Source of the DNA: Aureivirga sp. CE67
GTDB lineage: Bacteria > Bacteroidota > Bacteroidia > Flavobacteriales > Flavobacteriaceae
Direction of reading: 5' to 3'
Length of the DNA: 64,000 bases
Assembly: GCF_015767245.1 (NCBI RefSeq)
Contig: NZ_JADOTV010000004.1
Location: 124,001-188,000 of the forward strand
Position numbers and translations under genes: made by a program. Numbering within the stretch: position 1 is the stretch's first letter; each line of letters starts with the position of its first letter. Shown here one piece after another: positions 43,268 to 51,066 of this stretch. The notes beneath the pieces are model-generated. The model was not told the DNA's origin. It searched no databases and was given only the letters and a program-made list of their open reading frames with translations.

Positions 43268-44200
43268 TTAATTTACAGAACTTAATTCTCCTTTTTTATA
43301 AGTTTCCGTTTGCTTTAAGTTCCCATCATCGGTGTACACGTTTAAAGTCCCATTTCCATTCACTAAAGTTCCTTTATCTAAAAGATTTCCGTTAATATCA
43401 TATAATTGATAAACGTCCATTAGTTTGTTGTCTTTAAAAAGTTTTACAGCTTTTAATTTTCCATTTTTAAAATAATCTTTTTGTTCTCCATTTCGCTCAT
43501 TATCTTCAAAATTTCCAATACTCATCAACTCTCCAGTAGGATAAAAAGCTTCCCATTTTCCTTTACGTTCTCCATTTTTAAAGTTTTGTGTATAGTTTAA
43601 TTTTCCATCATTAAAATAATATTTCCAGTTCAGATTCTTTCCATCTTCTTTATAAATACCTTCGCTAATAAGAACTCCTTTTTTATTGAAAGATTTCCAT
43701 AAACCAACTTTTAAACCTTTAGAAAAAGAACCATTATGCATTAGCTGACCGTTTTTATGAAAAGTTTTAAATTCGCCAATTTTTAAACCTTTTTCATAAT
43801 TTCCAGTTTCAGAAAGTTGCTCGTTTTCATAAAAAATCTTCCAAGTTCCTGTAGCTTTTCCTTTTTCTCTTTTTCCAGATGCTTTTAATTTTCCATTGGT
43901 ATGATAGTATAACCAATTCCCTTCTGCCATACCTTTATGATATTTTCCAATTCTGGCTAACTGACCATTAGAGTGGAATTCTTTGAATTCTCCTTCTGCA
44001 TATCCTTCTTCATAGTATCCAATTTTAGAAATATTTCCATTTTCATGATATTCTTTAAACTCACCCTGTGCATAACCATCTTGTTTGTTACCAACTTGTG
44101 CAAGTTTTCCGTTTTCATAAAATTCTTTGTATTCAGTCTGTCCAAAAATAATGGAAATGTTCGCAATTAAAGCAAACAGAAATAATTTTTGAGGGCTCAT
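43268..44200 (-). CDS. MORN-variant (YwqK-type) repeat protein
   Basis: This 310-residue secreted protein (signal peptide ending IFGQ) consists of about twelve 23-24-residue repeats of the form Y-x-NGKL-x-x-G-x-Y-x-x-G-x-x-x-G-x-W/F (for example FYENGKLAQVGN, YHENGNISKIGY). The last two repeats are degenerate. Databases often name these 'YwqK family antitoxin', but there is no toxin gene nearby. The repeats form an extended beta sheet; function is unknown. A TAATTTTG box lies 33 bases upstream. Confidence 0.85.
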   Translation of the reverse strand: MSPQKLFLFALIANISIIFGQTEYKEFYENGKLAQVGNKQDGYAQGEFKEYHENGNISKIGYYEEGYAEGEFKEFHSNGQLARIGKYHKGMAEGNWLYYHTNGKLKASGKREKGKATGTWKIFYENEQLSETGNYEKGLKIGEFKTFHKNGQLMHNGSFSKGLKVGLWKSFNKKGVLISEGIYKEDGKNLNWKYYFNDGKLNYTQNFKNGERKGKWEAFYPTGELMSIGNFEDNERNGEQKDYFKNGKLKAVKLFKDNKLMDVYQLYDINGNLLDKGTLVNGNGTLNVYTDDGNLKQTETYKKGELSSVN

Positions 44201-44232
44201 TTTTAATATTTGATTAAGATTTTTAGTTAATT

Positions 44233-44240
44233 CAAAATTA
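44233..44240 (-). promoter_or_regulatory. Candidate -7 box TAATTTTG for the MORN-repeat gene
   Basis: Exact TAnnTTTG match 33 bases upstream of the ATG at 44200. Confidence 0.4.
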
Positions 44241-44504
44241 GATTTATCCTGCTTTTAGGTGTAAAGTGTAGTCTATGATTTTATTACGAAATCTTTACTA
44301 AAAACCGTTGAATATTAATTTAATTTTAAGGTTTGTTTTTTTATGAAAAACGAGTTTGATAAAATAATGAGAAGAATCTTTTTAAGAATCTTATTTTAAA
44401 TAAGTTGAAGTGATTTTATTATAAAATATAAAAAAATAATTTGTTTCATAATTAACGATAATATAAAAAACTGTTAAAAAATAGGTCTTTGGTTTGATAT
44501 TTGA

Positions 44505-44512
44505 TATTTTTG
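44505..44512 (+). promoter_or_regulatory. Candidate -7 box TATTTTTG
   Basis: Exact TAnnTTTG match about 90 bases before the outer-membrane protein gene at 44603. No clear -33 element. Confidence 0.4.
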
Positions 44513-44602
44513 CGGTTAATAAATTTAAGATATATTATTTTTTGTAAGATTTTAAATTTTTTATAAAAAATGATTTTTTATTAATAATCCCAAAAATAAA
44601 TA

Positions 44603-45157
44603 ATGAAAAAACTATTGTTTATGTTTTTTATCTGTGCTTTTTTTAGTGTAAATGCACAAGTGAAATTCAATGTAGAAGCCCATATGGGGTATGCTTTTAA
44701 TCATGAAATAAAAGTAGCTGAAGAAAAAGTAGAGTCAAATACTGTTGTAATGACACAATTTGGAGCAAATGTTCAAATACCAATTTATAAAGGAATTTAT
44801 GGAGAAACAGGGCTTTATGGTAAAGTATATTTTGCCAAAGGAGAGGTGCGAAATTCAGAATTTACTTCAACAACATTAAGGTTTGATATCCCAGTACTTG
44901 TTGGTTATCATTTTTTAGATAAATATAGAATTGCTTCAGGAATTTCTGTTAGTAATAATAGAGATTTTGAAGATTTTAATATTAGTAAACAAGATAATTT
45001 AAGAATCAATTATCTATTAAAAGGAGGATATGCTTTTAATAAAAAATGGCAATTAGTTGCATTGTTTCAACGTAACTTAAGAACTTCTCCAGATTTATAC
45101 TTATTGAACGAGCCAAAGTCAACAGTTTCTTTAGGTGTTTCTTATACTCTTAATTAA
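44603..45157 (+). CDS. Outer-membrane beta-barrel protein
   Basis: The 184-residue protein has a signal peptide (FFSVNAQ). Alternating amphipathic strands follow (VKFNVEAHMGYAF, TQFGANVQIPIYKGIYGETGLYGKVYF, LRFDIPVLVGYHF, WQLVALFQRNL) and it ends SVSLGVSYTLN with the C-terminal beta-signal pattern, consistent with an eight-stranded porin-like barrel. It lies 11 bases upstream of the CotH-kinase lipoprotein gene, so both are probably made from one mRNA. Confidence 0.8.
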   Translation: MKKLLFMFFICAFFSVNAQVKFNVEAHMGYAFNHEIKVAEEKVESNTVVMTQFGANVQIPIYKGIYGETGLYGKVYFAKGEVRNSEFTSTTLRFDIPVLVGYHFLDKYRIASGISVSNNRDFEDFNISKQDNLRINYLLKGGYAFNKKWQLVALFQRNLRTSPDLYLLNEPKSTVSLGVSYTLN

Positions 45158-45168
45158 AAAAATACAAA

Positions 45169-46383
45169 ATGAAAAAAATATTTAGTACCCTATTTATTGC
45201 AATTCTTCTTGTTTCTTGTAGTGAATTTGAAGAAGATTTAAAGTTTGATACACCATCTTATAAACAATTGACCGTAGAAAATGTTGAAACAGATTTACCT
45301 GTTATCAATATTACAGCGGATGAAGATGAAGTAGCAGAAATGCTTAAAAATTATAGAGATGAAATAGAAATCGAAGCACATTTTGATTTATATAGAAATA
45401 AAGAATTGAAAATTGATAATGAACTTATAGAGCTAGAGGTTAAAGGAGGAAGGTCAGCAACTTTTGCTTTAAAATCTTTAGGAATTAAGTTTGATGATTC
45501 AGTAGATAATGATGAAAGACAATTGATTAACCCTGAAAAAGTAAAATCAAATCATTCTATTGAGAAAGTAAAATCGATTCGTTTAAGAAATTCTGGAAAC
45601 GATTTTTATGATACAATGCTAAAAGATGCTTCTTATACGGAGTTGGCTATTAGTTTAGATTTAGATTTCGAATTGACTTATTATGAGCCAGCTTATGTTT
45701 TCCTTAATAAAGAATACTATGGAATGTTGAATATTCGTACAGAATCAAATTCACATGGAGTTTCTAAATTATTTGGAAAAAAGAAGAAAAACGTAACAAT
45801 GGTGAAAATCAATTCTCCTGGAGAAATCGAGATTAAAGATGGAGATGAGGCAAGAGTTTATAGTTTATTAGATAAAATTGAGCAAAAAGATATTACTGGA
45901 TTAAAAGAAGAAATTGATATCTCAAGTTTTATTGATTATATGGCTTTTGAATCTTTAATTGATAATTTTGATTGGCCAAATAACAATGTTCGTTTTTATG
46001 CGATTGATGAAGGGAAATTTCGTTTTGTTTTATATGATTTAGATTATGTAAACGAAATTGATGTAGAAGATGATCCAATGGAAACTATCAATAATGGAAA
46101 TTCAAGCGCAATGATTGATTTGTTTAATGTTTTATACACAGATCAAGAATTTAAAACTGCTTATGATGCTAGAATTCGTGAAATCTTTAAAGATTCTAGA
46201 TTTTCAAGAGAAGCTTTTTCTGCTATTATCCATAAAAACATGGAAGCAATCGAAAAGGATATTCCTGCTCACTTAGAAAAATATAACAATCCTGAAACGT
46301 TAATCGAGTGGTATCAAAATGTTGATAATTTAAAAGCTGGGTACAACGATAGATTTGAAGCTTTAAAAGAATATTTAAATTAA
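45169..46383 (+). CDS. CotH kinase family lipoprotein
   Basis: The 404-residue protein has a lipobox (LLVSC, Cys17). The CotH protein-kinase-like fold is shown by IRLRNSGNDFYDTMLKDA, the glycine loop region KEYYGMLNIR, DNFDWPNNNVRFYAID (catalytic N/D region) and FRFVLYDLDYVNE (metal-binding DxD). In Bacillus, CotH phosphorylates spore-coat proteins; many bacterial relatives are surface lipoproteins of unknown target. It is coupled to the preceding outer-membrane barrel gene, suggesting a joint envelope role. Confidence 0.87.
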   Translation: MKKIFSTLFIAILLVSCSEFEEDLKFDTPSYKQLTVENVETDLPVINITADEDEVAEMLKNYRDEIEIEAHFDLYRNKELKIDNELIELEVKGGRSATFALKSLGIKFDDSVDNDERQLINPEKVKSNHSIEKVKSIRLRNSGNDFYDTMLKDASYTELAISLDLDFELTYYEPAYVFLNKEYYGMLNIRTESNSHGVSKLFGKKKKNVTMVKINSPGEIEIKDGDEARVYSLLDKIEQKDITGLKEEIDISSFIDYMAFESLIDNFDWPNNNVRFYAIDEGKFRFVLYDLDYVNEIDVEDDPMETINNGNSSAMIDLFNVLYTDQEFKTAYDARIREIFKDSRFSREAFSAIIHKNMEAIEKDIPAHLEKYNNPETLIEWYQNVDNLKAGYNDRFEALKEYLN

Positions 46384-46404
46384 TATTTTAAAGCATAAAA
46401 TAAG

Positions 46405-46438
46405 AAACCCGAACTAATTAACTTAGCTCGGGTTTTTT
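46405..46438. terminator. Bidirectional intrinsic terminator
   Basis: Stem ACCCGA-CTAA/TTAG-TCGGGT with A and T tracts between the convergent CotH and esterase-fold genes. Confidence 0.88.
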
Positions 46439-46442
46439 ATTT

Positions 46443-47801
46443 TTATTCATCATCAGATTCAGATTCCTCTTCTTCTATTTCAGATTCTTCATCGTCAGAT
46501 TCCTCTTCAGAACTTTCTTCTTCTACATACTTCTCTTCAACAATTTCTTCAGAATTTTCATCTTCGTATTCTTCTTCTACATATTCATCACTTTCTTCAT
46601 ATTCTTCAATAGCATCTTCTGCAAACTCATCTCTACTATATCCTTCAGCTTCCATTCTTTCTAAAACTCTTTCTACATTTTTATAATACCCAACAGCACT
46701 TTCATGGTTGTTTGGAACTTTCATATATCCATCTTTGTAATTTCTTAAAGCTTTTTTAAGCATATTTTTCTTTTCATAATAAAGACCTATATAATAGTTT
46801 CCTAGTGGAGACTCTTCATAAAGTTTCATTAGCATTTTACCAAAATCTTTTAGGTAAGCACCATCTTCTTTCTCGATAATAATTTTTTCAATCGCATAAA
46901 TATCTTTCTCACGAATTTTTAAATCCGAACCAAATAAATAATCAATTTCAACATATTTAGTTTCTAGGTATGCGATAGCTTCTGCAGGAGATAAATTCTT
47001 TACCCTTTCTCCAAACTCATTTTCAGAAACCTCAGAATAAATGTCGAAAATAAAAGATAATGCTTGCGGAATTGCTTGTCCTTGAGAAGTTGTAGTGGTT
47101 ATTCCTTCAAAAAATTGATTTTTAAAACTAAATTTTTTGTTTTCATTTTCAGCAAGAAGGTTGGCTACTTGTGCAATTTGTGTTTGTTTTTGATTGGATT
47201 CATAATCTCCGGAACAAACATAATAAAAGGTTTGTTCTTTTATAGATTCTGCTTTACTTGCAATATATCCTGGCATCTCAGGAGCATAATCAGGATTGAT
47301 GCAAATAAATGCATTAAAACCTGGTTTATCTTCAATTAAAAAGAAGTTCATAAAGTTACCCGTTAAGTTATGACCAATAATTGTTTTAAAAGGTGAAACT
47401 CTATAATTTAATTCTAAGTGGTCTAATAATTCTCCTCTTATAAATCTATAAAAATTATCTCCATCATTTGTTGGTAAATTATTTGAAAACTCATAAGAAC
47501 AATCAATTTTTCTTTGCGTAGAATTACTTTGATCTACACCAACAATGATTTGCTCTGGTGCTTTATCAGAAAAAGCAAACATTTTAGCATTTCCTACATA
47601 AGTATCAAAAAGTAATTGACTATCTAATACAACGGTTAAAGGGTAGGAGCGCAAAGAGTCTGTCGCATATGAATTAGGTACATATATTTTTAATTTTCTA
47701 TTAGCACTTAATTCATAAGATTCTATGGTTTCTTCAATAATTTCTTGAGAATAACTCAAAAAACTAAAAAAGGATAGGAACAGAAATAATATTTTTTTCA
47801 T
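46443..47801 (-). CDS. Esterase-D-fold protein lacking the serine nucleophile, with acidic C-terminal tail
   Basis: The 452-residue secreted protein (signal peptide ending SYSQ) has an alpha/beta-hydrolase domain of the Esterase/enterochelin-esterase type (about 20-255: KLKIYVPNSY, YPLTVVLDS, QIIVGVDQS). The nucleophile elbow, normally GHSxGG, reads GHNLTG (143-148), with Asn145 in place of Ser. Residues 300-375 are helical and TPR-like (PLGNYYIGLYYEKKN). The last about 70 residues are almost only Glu, Asp, Ser and Tyr. It is probably a non-catalytic binding protein; the tail could bind cations. Confidence 0.82.
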   Translation of the reverse strand: MKKILFLFLSFFSFLSYSQEIIEETIESYELSANRKLKIYVPNSYATDSLRSYPLTVVLDSQLLFDTYVGNAKMFAFSDKAPEQIIVGVDQSNSTQRKIDCSYEFSNNLPTNDGDNFYRFIRGELLDHLELNYRVSPFKTIIGHNLTGNFMNFFLIEDKPGFNAFICINPDYAPEMPGYIASKAESIKEQTFYYVCSGDYESNQKQTQIAQVANLLAENENKKFSFKNQFFEGITTTTSQGQAIPQALSFIFDIYSEVSENEFGERVKNLSPAEAIAYLETKYVEIDYLFGSDLKIREKDIYAIEKIIIEKEDGAYLKDFGKMLMKLYEESPLGNYYIGLYYEKKNMLKKALRNYKDGYMKVPNNHESAVGYYKNVERVLERMEAEGYSRDEFAEDAIEEYEESDEYVEEEYEDENSEEIVEEKYVEEESSEEESDDEESEIEEEESESDDE

Positions 47802-48352
47802 AATAAATATAATAGGAGTTTAAGCCTCGAAAATACTAAAAAAATGTGAAAGCAAAATAACAGTAAAAATGAAAAATAGGTTATGGTTTTTTCGAACTAG
47901 CATTCTTTTGAAGAAAAATAAAAAGATGTTTGGTGTTATAATTGGTTAAAAAGTAAAATTACAGTTAGGAAGAATATTTATAAGTAAGGAAATAATCCAT
48001 AATTACTAATAGGTTTTTACGTTATATATTGTGAATGGAATCAGTATGAAAAATTCTTTTTAAAAATACGCAATAATACTGCTTGTTAAAAAAATTATAT
48101 ATCTACAATAAACTATATTTTTAAAATTCTTTAAATCTTAAAAAGTGTTAAAAAAATAAAAGAAAATCAAAAAAAGGATATTTTGATTATGTGTTTTTCT
48201 AAAAAAACGGAAAATATAAATAAAAACCTAAAAAAATAGATTTAGAAAATTGCTTTATTTTTTTATATTTGGAATTAGATAGACCCGAAATATAAACTCT
48301 TTTTTGTCAAAAAATAACACAATTTGATAGAAAACTAAATCAATCATCCTTT
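47802..48352. other. 551-nt intergenic region without a recognised gene
   Basis: The longest gap in the window, very AT-rich and divergent between the esterase-fold and HNH-like genes. Apart from the promoter at 48241-48271 and a weak -7-like box (complement of CGAAAATA near 47827), nothing was recognised: no tRNA, no strong hairpin, no ORF with coding character. A regulatory RNA cannot be excluded. Confidence 0.6.
48241..48271 (+). promoter_or_regulatory. Candidate promoter, -33 TTTA and -7 TATATTTG
   Basis: TTTA (48241-48244; consensus TTTG) and a perfect TATATTTG (48264-48271) are separated by exactly 19 bases, the Bacteroidetes spacing. The gene starts 81 bases after the -7 box. Confidence 0.5.
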
Positions 48353-48814
48353 ATGAATAAAGAAGATTTTGATACCTTAATTGAATATAAAAAACATCCA
48401 ACAATAAAAAAATTGGAGGTTAGTTCAGATGGTACTTCATTATTATTTGATGGAAAACCGCTGAGGATATTCAAGTACGAAAAAAAAGATAGACCAATGA
48501 GAATGGTAAGTGTGAATCGAAAATCATACACTGTAGCAAAATTGGTTTGCGAAGCCTGGAATGGACTTCCAGAAGACGAAAAAATGATTGCTAAACATAA
48601 GTATTGTTTTACTGATGATCATTATAGAAATTTATATTGGGGAAAAAGGGGGGAGAATAAACTGGTAAGAAGTAAGCTAAGTAAAATTTCTACAGATGAT
48701 ATTCCAGTAATCATTGAAAGAATCAAAAACGGAGATACTCTCAAGAAAATTGCTGCTGATTACGGAACTTCAGATACCAGTATAGGAAGGGTAAAAAGAA
48801 GATATCTAAAATAA
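48353..48814 (+). CDS. HNH/NUMOD-like DNA-binding protein with C-terminal HTH
   Basis: The 153-residue protein has a middle part (about residues 60-105) that resembles the HNH-endonuclease/NUMOD4 module: TVAKLVCEAWNGLP, then HKYCFTDDHYRNLYWGKRGEN, matching the pattern HK..x..D..x..NLxWG...EN. The C-terminal 45 residues form a helix-turn-helix (VIIERIKNGDTLKKIAADYG...IGRVKRRY) like resolvase or homeodomain-type DNA-binding tails. Such modules are usual in phage and homing-endonuclease genes. The first HNH His pair is incomplete, so nuclease activity is doubtful. No phage genes adjoin it. Confidence 0.65.
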   Translation: MNKEDFDTLIEYKKHPTIKKLEVSSDGTSLLFDGKPLRIFKYEKKDRPMRMVSVNRKSYTVAKLVCEAWNGLPEDEKMIAKHKYCFTDDHYRNLYWGKRGENKLVRSKLSKISTDDIPVIIERIKNGDTLKKIAADYGTSDTSIGRVKRRYLK

Positions 48815-48820
48815 AAACTT

Positions 48821-48856
48821 AAAAAAACATATTTCGATTTAGAAATATGTTTTTTT
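48821..48856. terminator. Bidirectional intrinsic terminator
   Basis: Perfect stem AAAAAAACATATTTC/GAAATATGTTTTTTT with a 6-base loop between convergent genes. Confidence 0.88.
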
Positions 48857-48905
48857 CTTTTAAGACTTTATAGGTTTTATTTTTGTTGAATTTTTCTCAA
48901 TTTTT

Positions 48906-49469
48906 TTATTGAATAAAACGAATCAGTTTCGGATATAAAATAGGTTTTTCTCTGTTTTTGGTTAAAAAAGCAAATGTTAAAGAAAGAATTATGTTTAAAA
49001 CATAAATAGAAATAACTAATAATATGAATTCAAACCAATTTCCGTTAAAAGTTGTGAAGGAGAAAATAAAACTGAAAAGTAAAACAGTACTTATCAGAGT
49101 TAAATTGATTTGAAAATTTAACAAGTTTGCACCAACTTTATTTAGATTGATGATTTTGTCTCTTTTATAGATCCATAAAATTAAAGGAAGAATGATATTC
49201 CCAATAGGAATAAATAAAAAAGACAAAACAGAAAGATGAAGTAATACAAGATAATTACGGTCTTCAGTTTTTCCGTGATCTAAAATATTTTCGATATTGA
49301 TTTCTAAAGCATCACAAATCATTTGTAATGTTTTATTTCTAGGCTCCGTTTCGTTACTTTCAATTCTTTGAATGGTTCTCAAATTTACCTTCGCTTCTTC
49401 AGCCAAATCTTCTTGAGACATTCCTTTTCTCTTACGAGCTTCTTTGATTTTTTGTCCGATTTCTTTCAT
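48906..49469 (-). CDS. XRE-family regulator fused to a DUF4870 membrane domain
   Basis: The 187-residue protein has an N-terminal HTH_3 domain (IGQKIKEARKRKGMSQEDLAEEAKVNLRTIQRIE, residues 4-60), a short linker, then three or four membrane segments that match DUF4870 (LLHLSVLSFLFIPIGNIILPLILWIYKRDK). The end YPKLIRFIQ resembles the end of the standalone DUF4870 protein at 37455-37853 (YPLTIQFLK). A membrane-tethered regulator is implied; its target genes are unknown. An exact -7 box lies 28 bases upstream. Confidence 0.85.
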   Translation of the reverse strand: MKEIGQKIKEARKRKGMSQEDLAEEAKVNLRTIQRIESNETEPRNKTLQMICDALEINIENILDHGKTEDRNYLVLLHLSVLSFLFIPIGNIILPLILWIYKRDKIINLNKVGANLLNFQINLTLISTVLLFSFIFSFTTFNGNWFEFILLVISIYVLNIILSLTFAFLTKNREKPILYPKLIRFIQ

Positions 49470-49496
49470 AATGGATTTTCTTTAAAATTTATGAAA

Positions 49497-49504
49497 CAAA
49501 ATTA
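49497..49504 (-). promoter_or_regulatory. Candidate -7 box TAATTTTG for the XRE-DUF4870 gene
   Basis: Exact TAnnTTTG match 28 bases upstream of the ATG at 49469. Confidence 0.4.
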
Positions 49505-49658
49505 CTTCGAAGATACAATTTTGATAACGGTTTTCTTATGACATTTCTACGACATTTGTGTCTTTTCCTTTAGAATCAGGTGTTTTGAGCATTTTTTTTA
49601 ATCTAAAATAAAAATTGATTCTGAAAAAAACGATTTTCCAGAATCAATAAAACAGTAA

Positions 49659-50663
49659 TTATAACAATTGTATTCCATAATTTTTTACTTCATTTTTTAC
49701 GCTTTCTGACCAAATTCCAACTTGTACTTCTCCGATATGTTTTTTCCTCAACAAGAACATACAAAGTCTAGATTGTCCAATTCCTCCACCAATACTTTGA
49801 GGCAATTTATCTTCCAATAATATTTTATGGAAAAATAATTCTTTTCTATAAGAATTTTCCGTTTTATCTAATTGATATTCTAAAGCTTTTTTATCCACTC
49901 GAATTCCCATAGAAGAAAGTTCAAAACTAGATTGTAATTCTGGGTGCCAAACTAAAATATCTCCGTTCAATCCAAAAAATCCATCTTCAGTTTTCGTACT
50001 CCAATCATCATAATCTGGCGCTCGTCCATCGTGTTTTTCTCCGTGACTTAATTCATGTCCAATTCCCATTAAAAATACTGCTCCAAATTTCTCAGTGATT
50101 TTGTTTTCTCTTTCTTTTGGACCTAAAGTTGGATACATTTGTAGTAATTCTTCACTCTGAATAAAAGTAATTTTTTGCGGAAGAATAGGAGTGATGTCTT
50201 CATATTCAGTATGAATTTTCTGCTCTGTTTCTCTTAGAGCTTGATAGATTTTCTCTACTTCCTCTTTCAAATATGAAAGTTTTCTTTTCGATTCACAAAT
50301 GCGTTTTTCCCAATCCCACTGATCCACATAAATTGAATGAATTTTACTATAATCTTCATCAGGACGAATTGCACGCATATCTGTAATAATTCCTTGTTTC
50401 TTTTCTACTTCTAGTTCTTTTAAACGAAGTCTTTTCCACTTCGCAAGCGAGTTTACAATCACAGCTTTTCTATCATCAAGAGATTTAATTGGAAAATCAA
50501 CAGTTCTTTCATATCCGTTCAAATCATCGTTGATTCCTGTTCCTTTCATCACTGCAATTGGTGCAGAAACTCTTGTTAAACTTAATTGTTTTTTTAGTTT
50601 CGTTTCAAATGTTTGCTTTACAAAAACTAAAGCTTCTTCTGTTTTTAAAATTTCTGATTTCAT
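49659..50663 (-). CDS. asnA: Aspartate-ammonia ligase (asparagine synthetase A)
   Basis: This 334-residue class-II-aaRS-like enzyme makes asparagine from aspartate, ammonia and ATP. Landmarks are VSAPIAVMKGTGINDDLNG, DMRAIRPDED, YVDQWDWEK, DWSTKTEDGFFGLNGDILVW and the C-terminal GGGIGQSRLCMFLL (motif 3). Length is standard for AsnA. It is preceded by about 330 nt of untranslated leader that contains two Asn-rich leader ORFs and two terminators, pointing to tRNA-Asn-responsive attenuation. Confidence 0.96.
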   Translation of the reverse strand: MKSEILKTEEALVFVKQTFETKLKKQLSLTRVSAPIAVMKGTGINDDLNGYERTVDFPIKSLDDRKAVIVNSLAKWKRLRLKELEVEKKQGIITDMRAIRPDEDYSKIHSIYVDQWDWEKRICESKRKLSYLKEEVEKIYQALRETEQKIHTEYEDITPILPQKITFIQSEELLQMYPTLGPKERENKITEKFGAVFLMGIGHELSHGEKHDGRAPDYDDWSTKTEDGFFGLNGDILVWHPELQSSFELSSMGIRVDKKALEYQLDKTENSYRKELFFHKILLEDKLPQSIGGGIGQSRLCMFLLRKKHIGEVQVGIWSESVKNEVKNYGIQLL

Positions 50664-50699
50664 TTTTTATAAATATTTAGATTGTTAAATTTTAGACAT

Positions 50700-50726
50700 A
50701 AAAAAAGCCCGCTCGAGAGCAGGCTT
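50700..50726 (-). terminator. Attenuator terminator 2 upstream of asnA
   Basis: Stem AAGCCTGCTC/GAGCGGGCTT (one G-T pair) is followed by a run of seven U and sits 37 bases before the asnA ATG. Its 5' arm CCTGCTC (50717-50723) can pair with GGGTAGG (50756-50762) at the end of leader ORF 2, giving a competing antiterminator. Confidence 0.85.
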
Positions 50727-50756
50727 CACTTAAATTATACGCAATAAGTTATGAAC

Positions 50757-50813
50757 CTACCCAGGAGGAGATTTATAATTATTGTTATTATTATTTAAGT
50801 TTAAAATTGGCAT
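50757..50813 (-). CDS. Asn-rich leader peptide 2 of asnA (18 aa)
   Basis: An ATG-initiated ORF encodes MPILNLNNNNNNYKSPPG and a TAG stop. Seven of 18 residues are Asn, six of them consecutive (AAT AAT AAT AAC AAT AAT). The stop codon lies within GGGTAGG, the sequence able to sequester the 5' arm of terminator 2. A ribosome stalled on the Asn run would leave GGGTAGG free (antitermination); one that reaches the stop would cover it (termination). This is inferred from sequence layout. No Shine-Dalgarno is visible, as is usual in Bacteroidetes. Confidence 0.75.
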   Translation of the reverse strand: MPILNLNNNNNNYKSPPG

Positions 50814-50838
50814 TTGATTATAATTGAAAAATTATTGT

Positions 50839-50871
50839 AAAAAAAAAGTCTTCCTAAAAATTGGAAGACTT
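50839..50871 (-). terminator. Attenuator terminator 1 upstream of asnA
   Basis: Perfect stem AAGTCTTCC/GGAAGACTT with an 8-base loop and a run of seven further U. Its 5' arm AGTCTTCC can pair with GGAAGATT (50907-50914) near the end of leader ORF 1 (8 pairs, one G-T). Confidence 0.85.
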
Positions 50872-50900
50872 CTTATAGATATTGTTTAATATTTTCTTAC

Positions 50901-50978
50901 CTACACAATCTTCCTACTTCCGAATAAATAATTATTCGAATTATAAAAGAAGTTAATATTGTTTAGGTTTTTGATCAT
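50901..50978 (-). CDS. Asn-rich leader peptide 1 of asnA (25 aa)
   Basis: An ATG-initiated 25-codon ORF starts MIKNLNNINFFYNSNNYLF and ends in TAG. Seven residues are Asn, spread through the first 16 codons, and three are Phe. It begins about 22 bases after a perfect -7 box and is followed by terminator 1. The antiterminator strand GGAAGATT lies in its last codons, the same geometry as in leader 2, so both look like working attenuators rather than one being a chance ORF. Confidence 0.65.
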   Translation of the reverse strand: MIKNLNNINFFYNSNNYLFGSRKIV

Positions 50979-50999
50979 TATTTCTCGTTTGTTATGCGA

Positions 51000-51007
51000 C
51001 AAATATA
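51000..51007 (-). promoter_or_regulatory. Candidate -7 box TATATTTG of the asnA leader
   Basis: Exact TAnnTTTG match. Transcription would start near 50994, about 15 bases before leader ORF 1, giving an mRNA leader of about 330 nt before asnA. Confidence 0.5.
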
Positions 51008-51066
51008 AATGAATTATTTAGAAAAAAAAGTGTGAGTTTTAGTTTTAACATTTTTAGGTTTTCCAA

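Larger units (their letters stand above)
44201..44602. other. 402-nt divergent intergenic region with two promoter boxes
   Basis: This very AT-rich region separates the leftward MORN-repeat gene and the rightward outer-membrane/CotH pair. It holds a -7 box for each direction (44233-44240 minus, 44505-44512 plus) and a direct repeat of AAGAATCTT near 44371-44391. A possible 18-codon ORF (44343-44399) has no supporting feature. Confidence 0.6.

Noticed and set aside
43268-44200. Toxin-antitoxin system suggested by the usual 'YwqK family antitoxin' name
   Set aside because: The protein is a secreted MORN-repeat protein and no toxin gene is adjacent.
44343-44399. 18-codon ORF upstream of the outer-membrane/CotH genes as a leader peptide
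   Set aside because: It lies before the predicted promoter, has no codon bias for one amino acid and is not followed by a terminator.
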